NCBI GenBank assembly: GCA_004369045.1
Contig: ML213517.1
Coordinates: forward strand, 502,757-566,756
Length of the DNA: 64,000 nucleotides
From: Heliocybe sulcata
Taxonomy: Eukaryota; Basidiomycota; Agaricomycetes; Gloeophyllales; Gloeophyllaceae
Reading direction: 5' to 3'
In this document: one piece after another, positions 24,101 through 34,849 of the stretch
Position numbering within the stretch: position 1 is the stretch's first letter
How the letters are laid out: each line of letters opens with the position of its first letter
The notes under the pieces: model-generated
Databases searched by the model: none
What the model saw: only the letters and a program-made list of their open reading frames with translations
Told to the model about the DNA's origin: nothing
Made by a program: the position numbers and the translations under genes

Positions 24101-24719
24101 CAACGCTCCGACCGACTCCTCGGAAGATGCTGCGGTCAAGGACATCGAGAACAACGGCAAGGTGATGGCGAAGGATGTGGTCGCCTCGAGCACCACGGGC
24201 GGGAGATCCTCCCTTCCCAACCCTGCTATTCCTTCCGCCCAAGCTGCGGCGCCTAGTCGTAGTGGTGGTGGAAGTGGAAAGAAAACAAAGGGGAATCGGA
24301 ATGGAAATACGCCAAGAAGCGGGAGGAAGAAGAACCGCGGGCAAGGCGTCGATACGGACAAATCGCGCAGAGAGCCAGTGGCTCAAAAGTCTGTCGAGAA
24401 GTCCACTCCTGGCTCAAGCAGTCTGGGAGAGAGCCGGCCTGAAGATTCCACTGGGAAGGACTTGCGTACGACCGTGACACCGCCGGCTGGGAAAGACGTA
24501 GGATCAAAGATCCCGGTACGAGCAGGGAGTCGAAAGCGCGGAGGGTCTCGGGGGTCTATTTCGAAGCCTACTGACGGTGACGGACCTTGTGCCGAGTCGA
24601 CACCCCAAGGACCGGGCCCTCGAAACAGAAGGAGAGATAGTGGGAAGGGCAAACAGAGTGCCCCGTCGGGACTAACCACATCACCGCCCTCGACTGTGGC
24701 AGTCTCTCAGAAGAGCTGA
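21184..24719 (+). CDS. Long membrane-anchored, largely disordered protein with degenerate internal repeats
   Basis: Not recognised. Exon 1 (21184 to about 21868) starts MLLVEVVLLLVGTFASLTTM, a signal peptide or signal anchor. It continues through a Ser/Thr/Pro-rich segment and then a second membrane span (SGAIALALAICVAISALLY) just before a GTGAGT donor. One intron of about 58 nt leads into exon 2 (about 21927-24719), where SRRKAKHTRQRQAPE continues the basic stop-transfer end. The rest, about 900 residues, is low-complexity, rich in Ser, Pro, Glu, Asp and Arg. It contains degenerate repeats around GLKDSIHAPGNSRHE, GLKNSLHCPEDYKKE and GLMASMHAPV, and a related pair (FHSLEARPGSGLKDSI; FCSLETRGGSNASIW). 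The C-terminus is strongly basic (GKKTKGNRNGNTPRSGRKK). The total is about 1150 residues. The long uninterrupted frame argues strongly for real coding. A membrane-tethered disordered scaffold is an inference only. Confidence 0.7.
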
Positions 24720-26267
24720 GGTCCGGGGAGCGAATCATGATGCCATCGTTAGGTGAGTGTAGGATCGCTGCGTCTTTCTTGTATGCCGCTGATGTACCGC
24801 ATTTTAGCCTTGATGTATACTTGTCTTCCCACTATTTTAGTTATTGTTCATCTATCTGGCTGTAGCATTAGGTCTTTCTCCCAATTGTCTTGTCTGCTCC
24901 TTAAGTCCCCCGTAAATATTTGTATCGATTTTCCTACTCTCGTGTTGTAACAGGGCCTGCTGTACGCTATTGTTGTTACTTGTATATAATTCTGAGATTC
25001 CGAGCCCATACTGTTCTGTGTTGGGATATCTTGTCGACGTCGGCAATTGGATTCCTTTCGGTCTTGCTACTTGCTACCATCGAGCTTAGCACGTGTGACC
25101 TAGTAAACTGAAGCACGTGATACTGTCACGTCGCGACACGCTCGTTTACACGCTGCTCTACGATGCGTATCACGGACGTCCCTTCTCCCTCCTGCTGCCA
25201 TCTATTCTCTTTGCCATGGCTCACTTTCCTTGGGGTACTTCTTGTGCTTCTAATGGACAATGCGGCCCTTGAAGCGCGTTTGTGGCGGAATTGGTGGATG
25301 AAGAACACGACTTGGTGAGCAGCGCCTTTTGTACGGCGTTGTTTGCACTCGCCATGGCTCCAGCGGTCACTTAGTTGCAGAAAAGTACATTTTTAGGCAT
25401 CTTCTCGATAAGACACAATATGCAAGGCAATATCTCATAGGACAGCTAGCATCGCATCTCAGCCATAGGACTGCCTGGTAGAGCGTTATGGAGCGTCGGA
25501 TTATTCCGCGAGTATGTTCCAAATGACGAGGGTCCAACACTGCTGGTGTAAGTACTGGTTGTTTGATTCCTGTGCAGTGGCTCAGTTCTTGGAGCTTAGT
25601 CTCTATCCTACGAGCTAAGGTCGCCTCAGCTCCCTCCCTCGCCGCTAACTGATTCAGTAGTGGTCGGACATACTTAATGCCTTGCAGTCGCACCTAACCA
25701 AAGGGAGAATCTAATGACATGTCAGAGCCGCGGGTACGTGTCCTCCAGTGCGACAAGACTCCCTGGCTGACTTTAACTGCGTATATACCCAAGACTCCGG
25801 CGCATACATAAAGTGCATTTCCATAGGCACCATATGTTAACCTATTGCTAGCCTTTTGGCTGCTTGTTTATATATTTCCGGTCTGTCTTTTCCATTTGCC
25901 ACAGTACTCCTTGCTACCTCCTCGCTTCGTCGAATGCGCCGGGTTCCATGGTCCACATCACCGCAAAATCGTTGCCTAGCACGACTACCCGGACTTGCCT
26001 CAGTCAATAGACCTGAATAACTCGAGCCTCAAAGGCAGCGTATCAGCCTTTGCAGAGTGACGGCCACAATCGGATCAGGTACCCGAGGCAAGATCTGATC
26101 TAATCTCGGTCCGCTTCTAGATGCTTCTCCGATCGCTGACAAAGCCGTCCGGCCATTGCACGCCTGCGGGAAACCAGTGGGGACAACACTTGCGCAAGAG
26201 TACACGAACCTAATCCGAGACCTCTACCTGGAACTTCACGCGACGATTCACCTTTAGGCCAGCGAAG
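24720..26267. other. Intergenic, about 1.5 kb, no supported gene
   Basis: The largest clear gap in the left half. A 108-codon open stretch on the minus strand (25367-25693) reads plausibly in its first half (PLLNQLAAREGAEATLARRI) but has no homology I recognise and no splice-linked partner. A short + strand stretch near 25140-25280 is hydrophobic (YTLLYDAYHGRPFSLLLPSI) without a start. Neither is annotated as a gene. No TIR or tRNA found. Confidence 0.4.
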
Positions 26268-28045
26268 ATGACTGAAGGCATGCCTCTGCTGAGTGGACCG
26301 CCGCCTGAGATGAACGACGGGGACACGTCTGCATGCAGGAAGTGTGGCAAAGAGTTCGGGTTGTTTACGAGATCCAGGAGGTGCAATCACTGTGGTGCGT
26401 TTACAAGGTCCCCTTGGCCTCATCCCAAACTGACCTCTGGAGTGATCTTTTGTTTAGGCTATTCGTACTGCCATTCATGTACGGACTACCAGGCGCTCAT
26501 GCCGCGGCGCGAACGTGGAGCCATCTCCGGGTACGATGCGAATCCAGTCTGCTCATATTGCATAGAGCTCTTGCAAAGTACGTCTGCTCCATACAGGTCG
26601 TGTCTAACGGGAACTGATGGTCTGAATGATCAGTTACTGCGGCTGGGAGGGCTAAGCTCCGTTCGTTACCGCTGGCGAAACTCAAGAAATATATTAATGC
26701 TTACAATCTGAAGGCCAACGGTGCGGTGGAGAAGGACGATCTGATCGATGTCATTATCAGCGCGCGGGTAAGCGTGGTTTCGCTCTCTGCATGATTTCCC
26801 TGTCCGACGTCAAGTTCACCGCTTGTCCAGGGTCCCGATGGCTGTCTCCCTCCCGAGAAAGAGGCATATTACCGCAAGCGTTCGCTCCCCACTTGGTTCA
26901 GGACGTTCCAGCCTTTCTCGCCGTCCACTTCCAACTCCGCGCGGAGCTTCTTTTCGCGTACCTTTGGTGACTCGTCCCATTCCCACTCGCGCTCTTCCAA
27001 CCCTCCACCGTCATCTCGCCCACCGCCGCAGCGGACACGCTCTCGATCGCATGGCGACTTTCCCCGACCTGATCTCGATCCGGATTACCAGAGACAGCAG
27101 CAGCAGCGCCCATCGGCTGGTGCATCGTATCGTAATAGCCCATCACAGGATCGGCCATGGAATGCGTACCCAGGAAATGCTTCTGCACATGGGCGCCCTC
27201 AGCCTTCGGCAAACACTCATGGTAATCCGTATCCGGCATACGTGCCTCCGCCCGGACAGGGGCGACCACAACCGCCGACAGCCACATCCATGCCTCGCCG
27301 TGATCCGCCTGCACCAGCCCCTCCCCCTCGGCCGAGATCGGCGAACGAGCCAATACCAACTCTGGATGAGCTACTGGAGATGAGCGAGGACCAAGTGGCG
27401 AGGCTGAGCGTGCACGTGTTGAAGGACGTGCTGTTCCATAATCACGTCCCCGCTCGGCAGGTGCTCGAGAAGGCCGAGCTTGTGCACAAGGTACGTTTCA
27501 CATGACATACCTTGTACGATCGGAAGATTGAAGCCTTGCATACAGGTTATGGCGTTGGTCGACCAAGAGAAACGAGAGCGCGAGCGCAAGAGGGAGGAGG
27601 AGCGGAGGGAGGAGGAAGCGTATCAGGCAAGGCAGCAGGCGCTCAGAGATGAGATGCGGGCGAAGCAGGAGAGGGAGGAGAGGGAGAAGCGCGAGAGGGA
27701 GCACCAGGGACAGGAAGGGCACAATGAGGACGGGCAGACACCAGGCGCGGAGGGGAAGGAGGAGAAGCCAAAGCCACTCACGCCCCAGGCGCAGGCGATG
27801 GCGGCAAGCCTGGAGCGCACGGGACTGTGCGTTATATGCCAGGATGAGGAGGCGAATATCGCTGTCGTGGACTGCGGGTGAGTGGAGGTTTCATGCTGCC
27901 AAGCCTTGGCTGACGAGTGGGATGTAGGCATCTGGCGATGTGCAGGACGTGTGCGGACCATATTATGTCTTCGACGAGGGAGTGCCCGTTGTGCCGGACG
28001 CGTATCGTCACAGAGGCGAGGCTTCTGAGGATATTCAAACCGTAG
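26268..28045 (+). CDS. FYVE-like and RING finger E3 ubiquitin ligase (RFFL/RNF34-like layout)
   Basis: Predicted membrane-targeted E3 ubiquitin ligase. Exon 1 carries an N-terminal zinc finger (CRKCGKEFGLFTRSRRCNHC), which continues after an intron as YSYCHSCTDYQALMPR and CSYCIELL, so the cysteine pairs of a FYVE-type finger are present. The basic ligand motif is RSRRCNHCG rather than the canonical R(R/K)HHCR. Next comes a SAP-like helix (LAKLKKYINAYNLKANGAVE) and a long Pro/Ser/Arg/Gln-rich linker. A second SAP-like helix pair follows (QVARLSVHVLKDVLFHNHVP), then a charged Glu/Arg coiled coil at about 27560-27720. The C-terminal RING reads CVICQDEEANIAVVDCGHLA and CRTCADHIMSSTRECPLCRT, with C3HC4 ligands complete. 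An intron splits the RING near 27878-27926. The order FYVE, SAP, SAP, RING matches the metazoan CARP/rififylin family; the equivalence in function is inferred. Confidence 0.85.
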
Positions 28046-28395
28046 ATGTCCTTCAAGTTTGTTTTCGGGGTATGGGACGGTATGGCTAATGATCACTAAT
28101 CGTTTATTGCTCGGTTCTTTGCTGTCTAGGTGCTGTCTGTAAGTTCTGTACCATCAATATCATTGCAAGCAGTATTCCGGATTTTTCTATCAACATCAGA
28201 GTCGGTACTTGCGATTGAATATTGACGCGTCGCGTCACGGCGATCAATGATATATTGATACGCGTCGGGCGCGTTATGTGCGCCTGTTTGTCTTTATATA
28301 CGACTCTGGGTCCCTGCCCTCTTTCTTCCCGTCCGTCTTCATACCTTAGCGGCACCTCACCCTCCTGCAAAGCAAAGAAGACATCGTTTCGCCAA
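28046..28395. promoter_or_regulatory. Promoter region of the PHD/chromodomain gene with two MCB-like boxes
   Basis: Two ACGCGT hexamers lie at 28225-28230 and 28260-28265, about 130-170 bp upstream of the ATG, in a locally CpG-rich stretch. ACGCGT is the MluI cell-cycle box bound by MBF in yeasts and is used for G1/S genes. Whether it functions here is inferred from position and duplication only. Confidence 0.35.
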
Positions 28396-30913
28396 ATGTC
28401 CAAGGAGCCTCAGCCGGACACTCGCCCAAACTGCGCAGCGATAATCGAGGATCGCATCATAGCCGCCGGGACCATGCTAGATTCTCATCCTGAAATAGCG
28501 AGTGGCTCTCAGACGCTACCTGCAAGCCCCCTGGAGGCTGAACAGGCTGTCGGACTCCCAGTGTCATTTCACAACGAAGCAGTCCACACGGACATGGAAA
28601 AGCTCGTCAAAGCGAGCAATATCGCCGTGTACACCCCCCTCTCTGCGCATCACACCCGGACAATGGATCAATTCGCGAAAGTGGAATCCCAGGTCGGTGG
28701 TATCGCGCATCTGATCGAGCAGTTTCGGCAGGAGGCGGAGGCGCGCACGGACTTGATTTTGAGGGCCGTGCAGCAGGCGAATGAGGCGCAGAGTGCGAGG
28801 ATGAAGGCCATCGAGGGGGAGATGGAGGCGTTGAGGAGGGATGTTGGGAAGAGTGAGGCTGCTGCTGATGACTCTGGAAAGGCTATCTCGGATAGATTGG
28901 CTGGCCTAGAGATGGAGGTGCATGAGATGGCGGAACGGGTTAAGGACCCGGGGGCCTTTCGTGAGTGTTCATCTTCCTTACTGTCTCGTCTTGTCTGACT
29001 TTTGTGTTGTAGTGCCGTCCCAGGAGGCCGTCGTTCGGCATGAAATTGGAACGGACCCTCATATGCCATATGAAGAGCTCCCTCCGAAAGTGGATGAGAC
29101 TGTGCAGGCCGGCATAGAAGAAGAAACCCCGTGGGAGCCATCTCAGGCTTCACGATGTACAACAGCTGTTGCAGGTGACTATTTATCGCGAACTCGTTTT
29201 CAATATCAAGGAGTATGCTAATACGACTTTACGGATTGCAGGAGAAGACAATCTCTCGTCGTATGACCATGGTGACATGCTATCCTCGGAAAGTAGCAAA
29301 ATTCTGGACCAATACGCAGCTGAACTGCACCTGAAGTCTTTCGCCGGCGAGCCAAGTAAGCCAATATCGCCATATCGGCTTGATTCATGTAGCTCACCCG
29401 TGCAATACTCTCTGTAAGTATTTCGCGCCGAAATACTCAACCGAAGCTACCTTGAGGCCTTGAGCTCTCAGTTCACTAATACTCCCCCCAGTCCCGAGTC
29501 CTTGGTACCCGTCAGTTGGTCTTCAGACGGAAGCCCTTCAGACGCTGCTAGTCTAACTGCAGGTTCGTGGTTCCTTCTAATATGCCGCCTTTGTTCTGAG
29601 AGTTTGTTCACTCGATAGCGAGCAGCCCTCGGGTCTCAAGCCCTGATAGGATTGCTGACGACAAAGAGTCCCTTAAGACGCTCGATTTTAACGATTCTGC
29701 GACAGAACCTGAGCTGGAGAAGGAGCCACTAACGTCTCTGTTCTCTCTAAAGTCAGAGGAGGAGGTTCTGAGAACCTACGATAACGGCTTGCACTCCTTG
29801 CCATCTCCGCCTGGCACGCATCTGGACAGTAGCAGCGTCGTCCCTTCCAGACCGTCATCACCGCTCTCCCCCGACGAGGACCAGTCTATAATGTCACCTT
29901 CGAGAAGCCTGACCCCCCTTTCTGATCTCAGCAGCCTTTCGGGTATTGAGGACGACAAGGATAATGATCTGATGAGCGCGGCTGTCGCGAATAATCACAA
30001 GGAAGCGTTTAATAAACCTCAGGTTAGCATGGGCACGATGCGCAAGAGCGAAGGCACCTTTCAGGGGGAAAAGCGCAGAGGAAAGAATGGCAACGGACAG
30101 GGTCCCACAAAGCGGCGCAAGAGTCAGGCTAAATCGGCGAAGATAATCAACGATAGTGATGTCGAAGCAGGTCCTAGTCAGCCTTGTTGCAACCAAGGAT
30201 GGCCACCGATTCTCAGTCACGACAGAGACTTCCATCGAAAGGTATGTGATCCTTCGCTGGCTCGTGAGCGACGACGCTGACCTTGCGCAGCTTATTCAAT
30301 GTGATAAGTGGGTATCCGACCTGAGGCTCTTGCATACGGTGCTGAGGTTCGAGTATCCAACAGCTGTGATACATACTATCATTATGGATGCGTCGGTATA
30401 GTGAAGGGTGACAAACGCTTGGAACGTGGCGAGATATTCCTATGTCCCCCGTGCGCGAGCGCCCCAGTAGAACAGCGTGGGTTGGATCATTGCACTCGCA
30501 TGAGCGAGGGCTGACTTTCGCCCAGGTCTCTGGCGACGCGGTTCAACAAAGGATGCGGAGCAGTCCGGCAACTGCGCAAGACACGGTTGCGGTCAGACCG
30601 ATACCAACGATGACGAGTACTTCGTTGAGCGGATCATTGGAAGGAGACCAAGACTCGAGGGCGCCGGGTTTATGTGGCTCATTAAGTGGGATGGGTCAGC
30701 CATACGTTTGTCTTACCCTCGATCAAGATCTAATTTTTCCGGTTACGCAGGTATCCCGTGAAAGAGGCCACTTGGTCGACAGATGAAGATATCGGCGAAG
30801 CGGACAACCTTATCGCAGACTTTGAAAATGCTGTCCAGAGGCAAAAGCTACATGTCCGCCCGCAACAGGTTATCCTGCTGAAGGAGGCTGTTGATGGAGG
30901 ATGGAAGGCGTAG
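28396..30913 (+). CDS. Coiled-coil, PHD finger and chromodomain chromatin protein
   Basis: Predicted nuclear reader of histone marks. The N-terminal exon contains a long coiled coil (QVGGIAHLIEQFRQEAEART; EGEMEALRRDVGKSEAAADD). A middle region in several exons is Ser/Pro/Glu-rich and disordered (about 29020-29900), ending in a basic stretch (EKRRGKNGNGQGPTKRRKS) that is a likely nuclear localisation signal. A PHD-type zinc finger spans two exons: WPPILSHDRDFHRKLIQCDK, then after an intron at about 30308-30363 CDTYYHYGCVGIVKGDKRLE and IFLCPPCAS. A chromodomain follows: DEYFVERIIGRRPRLEG, MWLIKWDG, then across an intron YPVKEATWSTDEDI. The aromatic cage positions Y, W and Y expected for methyl-lysine binding are all present, as is the Trp of the helix cap. 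It ends DGGWKA at 30913. The combined PHD plus chromodomain order is unusual. Intron edges near 30180 are uncertain. Confidence 0.78.
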
Positions 30914-31095
30914 CGTGGTCAGTTCCGCCTCTACCTACTTCCTGGTTGTTGAGGACCGGCTATGCATGCCTCATGTTAACGACTACTGCACCATATCCCG
31001 ATCATCTGGTCTCGATATGTCCATACCTTACAATGTACCATTTATGTAGTATATATGCTCCACCTAGTAATTGCCTTACACTTCAGTCACCGTTG

Positions 31096-34000
31096 CTACA
31101 CATGAAACAGAGTATTATCCAGGAGTCCCGCACCGCGCATCAACTCTAACCACTGCTGATCCATATCATAATCAGCCTGCGGTTCCGCCATATTGCTCAC
31201 GAGCGTCATTGCTGCTACGTCGGTGCTGTATGGAAAAGCAAGCGGATCTGGATATTGAGGGGAATCATATTCTGCTGCACGAGGAGCAGCTTCGAACCCA
31301 GATTCTGGCGTATCGCCTGTAGGAGGGGATGGTCCCGCCAGGAACGAGGTATCCTGGGGAAACTCGAGGAACTCGTTCGCGAATGACGGACCATTCCAGA
31401 AGGTCAAGCTGTCCTGTATCGCTGTAGGAGAAGCCTCGCCAGCGCTGTTGTGCCTCGTATCAGAACTCGGTCCTGCGAGCGATGCGTCCTGGGGCGAAAA
31501 TTGTCCCACTGTCCTTTGGGAATTGGCGGGTGCGGAGTCTACCCCGGTCGCAGCAACATAAGAGAGGTCGATACACCTCTCGGGAAGAAGGCCTCGTAGA
31601 CGAACCCCTTCAGCCCAGTACTTTGTGAGAGTCTTACTGTTTAACAGTCTGGTCTGCCCGCCGAATATGGCTAGCTCATCGGGTCCTCCAGCAGTGGGAC
31701 CATTACCGAGGAGGCTGTTTGGGGCAGGACCACTGGGACGGGCATTAGAATCCACCCTGTGAGCCTCTTCTCTAAGATTGCGCAAAAAGGGCTTGACGAC
31801 TCGTTGAGATAGAGTAATAGAGGAGGCAGGAGAGCACCTACTATAGCTCTCTGCGCCCGAGCGTTGATTACAGCACCCTTCTCAAAAACATCGACTGCCA
31901 TATCCAGCAGTGCGAGAGCACTGTTTGCTATGCTCGACGCAGGACCCTTGGTGACGATGAGACCCAATATCACCTATACAAAGCAAGAGATCGCCATGAG
32001 AGATTGAACACGATAGGATAGTATTTATGTGATGTACCCCAGAGGTGAACAGATACGTCCAAATACTTCCTTGCCTCATGAAGACGTCTGGGAATTGCTC
32101 GAAATAGTGCATGTAAGACTTCACGATCAGCACTGAACAGCGGTAGACCGCCAGATACGAAGGAGCGTATTGGCTACGCAATGGATCTCCAGACGGGTCC
32201 ACGAGGGCCTAGCGCACAGTAAGGACAGAATCCGCTAGACTGGCACGAACATAGCGAACCTGAGTAAACCATGGACGATGGATATATAGTAAGGCTACCC
32301 ATCCGGTGTCAGTAATTCATTACGGTCTAAGTGGAGTTCACTCACGAGATAAACGGTAGTGAAGGGTGATGCAAGCTCGTATCCACACAGAGGGTGTCCT
32401 ATAGCTTTCGTGATCCGGCGACGGGATGAAGCTGAAAGCACTCGGTACCACCAGCTGCCTTGCTTTGCGGTCGAACTCCAGAACAGAAGCATAGCTTGAC
32501 GGTCGTACCGATGCTATGTCTTCCAGGATAGGGGCAAACAGGTTTTTAGCCATGGAGTATTGCCACTGCCAAACTGCCGGTGGTCAATCGCAATGTTATC
32601 ACCTGATGGATGATACGCACATCCTGGCTCGACTTTCTCTTCACTGTCGAGAGTCTGTTCTTCGTCTGTGGGGAATTCACAGTCGACGAACGCCGCAGCA
32701 ATCGTCGGAGGGCGTCCAACGTACAGACTCTTCACTGCAGGTTTGCACCACGCATCATTCAATTAGTAGACATGGCTCACCAGTTGAACATCGGACCTGT
32801 ATATCTCCCAGAATACATAGCGGCGCCTCTGTACAGCTTTTGCATCCAAACCCCATCGGGCACAGTCACGATCTGCGGGGCACTCGTCACTCGGTCAGCG
32901 CATACAGAAGGACAGTCTCGCTTACGAAGGCCGATCTATAAGATTCAATATCATGAGCAGATGCATGCGCACAATGGCAAGCAAACCTACGGTTTGAGCA
33001 TGTCGCAGACAATTGGACATGATTGACCAAGTAAATTCAATCGTATGCCGTCTCCCAGATTGACTGAAGAAATAGGCCAGCAGCGCCATGGCTTGCACAG
33101 TTTCGATGGCTGGCGAATCCTTCACAGTCCTCAGTAATAGCGCATTCTTCCCCAGCACTGCGTAACGCCATGCCTCCTTGTTGTAAGGTGCCTGGGTCAG
33201 GTCCATGAGAGCCCCCATCGCAAACAAGAGGTAGATCACGGCCATCTTGTGAGGACTTCTAGCCACGACTGTTCCAGGTTGAGGCTTTTCTTTAAGGGCG
33301 TTGTAGATCGGTGTCATAAAGTAATTGACGAACTCGTCGCGCTTTACCGGCCTGTAATACACAGCACAATGCTCATAGTACGTTTCGCAGAGTGACCAGG
33401 CACGGGTGATGGGAGGCAGCGATCCTTCCAGAGCCTGTAGGACCTGCTGCGCATCTGTATGGTAGTTGTCCAGAGAGACGATCAGCGCGGGGAGATCGTC
33501 GAGTTCCGGAACCTGCGGTTTGTGGTCGTAGGAATCAAGTGACTAGGACACAACAGTTTGTGCGGCGCAAAAGGAACAAGTAGCACCACCTACGTGCAAC
33601 AGTGACTATGGAGCCGTAAGCAGGAGTATGCACAGACCCTGAATGGCTGACATACCTCTGAGCCGGCTGACTGCCCGAAGTACAGAGCATCGCCATGTTC
33701 ACCTATGCTTAATGTGCCTAGCTCGCGTATAACATCGGCAACTTGGTCATTACCCGCGGAAGATGGCACGTCTTCGCTCCTTTCGTCGAGCTCAGGCCAG
33801 AATTTGACCTGAAGCAGATCGCCTCGTAGAAGCGGATGCTTTTCTTGGGATACCGCTGCCTGCATTATAGCGAGGGCATCTTCCAGCTGCCTGACGCGCT
33901 CGCTAAGCTGAGTGATCTTTCGATGCAGAGACTCAGTGTCTGCTAGAATTAGTCTGCCACCCAAGCCAAGCATTAGCCCCGCGGAGCATATGTTCGGATT

Positions 34001-34390
34001 TAGGTTTCACCTAGTACCCTGACCACCTGAGAGACTTCCTAGTAGAGTGACAATTTCTCAGTAAACCAGAACGACGCAATTCTGGAAGGAAACCACTGCA
34101 CCACTGGGACATATGTTTGCGCACCCTCTCCTGACACAGGTGTTGCAAGGTATATTCTTGTCGCATTTGATTTTCAACCTTCAAGTCCAACGCAGGCTCA
34201 GGTCAACGCCATGATCTGGAACAGTATCAGTTATCACGGACCTACGACATTCGGCGCAGGAAATCTCTCCTCTGGCTCTCTTGGCATCATAAGTCCGTTG
34301 ACGACTTGTCTTCCTACCGGGCCCGGTCGGTGAATCGTGTACTGCAGTCTCTGCACGGTTCCTAGTATTCTGCCTTGCTTCCGAGGGCAT
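31096..34390 (-). CDS. Zn2Cys6 fungal-specific transcription factor
   Basis: Predicted nuclear regulator. The start at 34388-34390 gives MPSEARQNTRNRAETAVHDS. The binuclear zinc cluster is assembled from two exons: ISCAECRR, an intron of about 50-60 nt, then LKIKCDKNIPCNTCVRRGC and ICPSG, so all six cysteines are present. A coiled-coil dimerisation helix follows (ESLHRKITQLSERVRQLEDA near 33870-33945). The fungal transcription factor homology domain is visible in YYRPVKRDEFVNYFMTPIYN, KMAVIYLLFAMGALMDL and QAMALLAYFFSQSGRR (about 33040-33360), with further exons down to about 31790. The C-terminal exon (31785-31096) is acidic, Ser/Pro/Gly-rich and ends WLELMRGAGLLDNTLFHV, a plausible activation region. 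It is divergent from the methyltransferase gene, which could be a target; that is inference. No break seen. Confidence 0.87.
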
Positions 34391-34849
34391 CGAATTGTGG
34401 ACTGCCTTATAATGGGATCAGCCTTGCGTATTGCCAGAAGCTGCGGGCGGAAACCCCCTAAATTGGGACGAGCGCCAGACTGAGCCTGTTTATTCTCAGT
34501 ACTGATAGACGGCCGAACAAAGTAAGAAGTTGGATTGCCGATTGTATGTCCCAACTTGATAGTATAACACCACACTACTCTGGCATTACAAACCACATAG
34601 TATAGACCCCGTTATGGGCTATATGGCTGTATTATAAGCTTCGACGTCGAACGACGGAAGGTGCCTGTCTAAACCCTACTAGTACGAAGTATACGTAGTT
34701 TGCGCGCTTGGATTCCAAAGCACGGGATCCTGAGTATCAACGAGCTTCTTCCGATTGCCGGGAGGGTTCATCAAGACAATCGTATAAAGGCCGCTTATCT
34801 GGGTTTGACCGACCAAACGTACCCCGAAGCCTGCCAGATACCTGTAGAC
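34391..34849. other. Divergent promoter region of the Zn2Cys6 factor and methyltransferase
   Basis: About 460 bp between the two starts. An open minus-strand stretch inside 34679-34882 (starting MEDLQLLSDAHVYRYLAGFG) overlaps the first methyltransferase exon and is judged a shadow. No clear palindromic CGG-type factor site picked out by eye. Confidence 0.4.

Noticed and set aside
25367-25693. 108-codon minus-strand open stretch
   Set aside because: No recognisable domain, no splice-linked exon, and the last third has poor protein composition.
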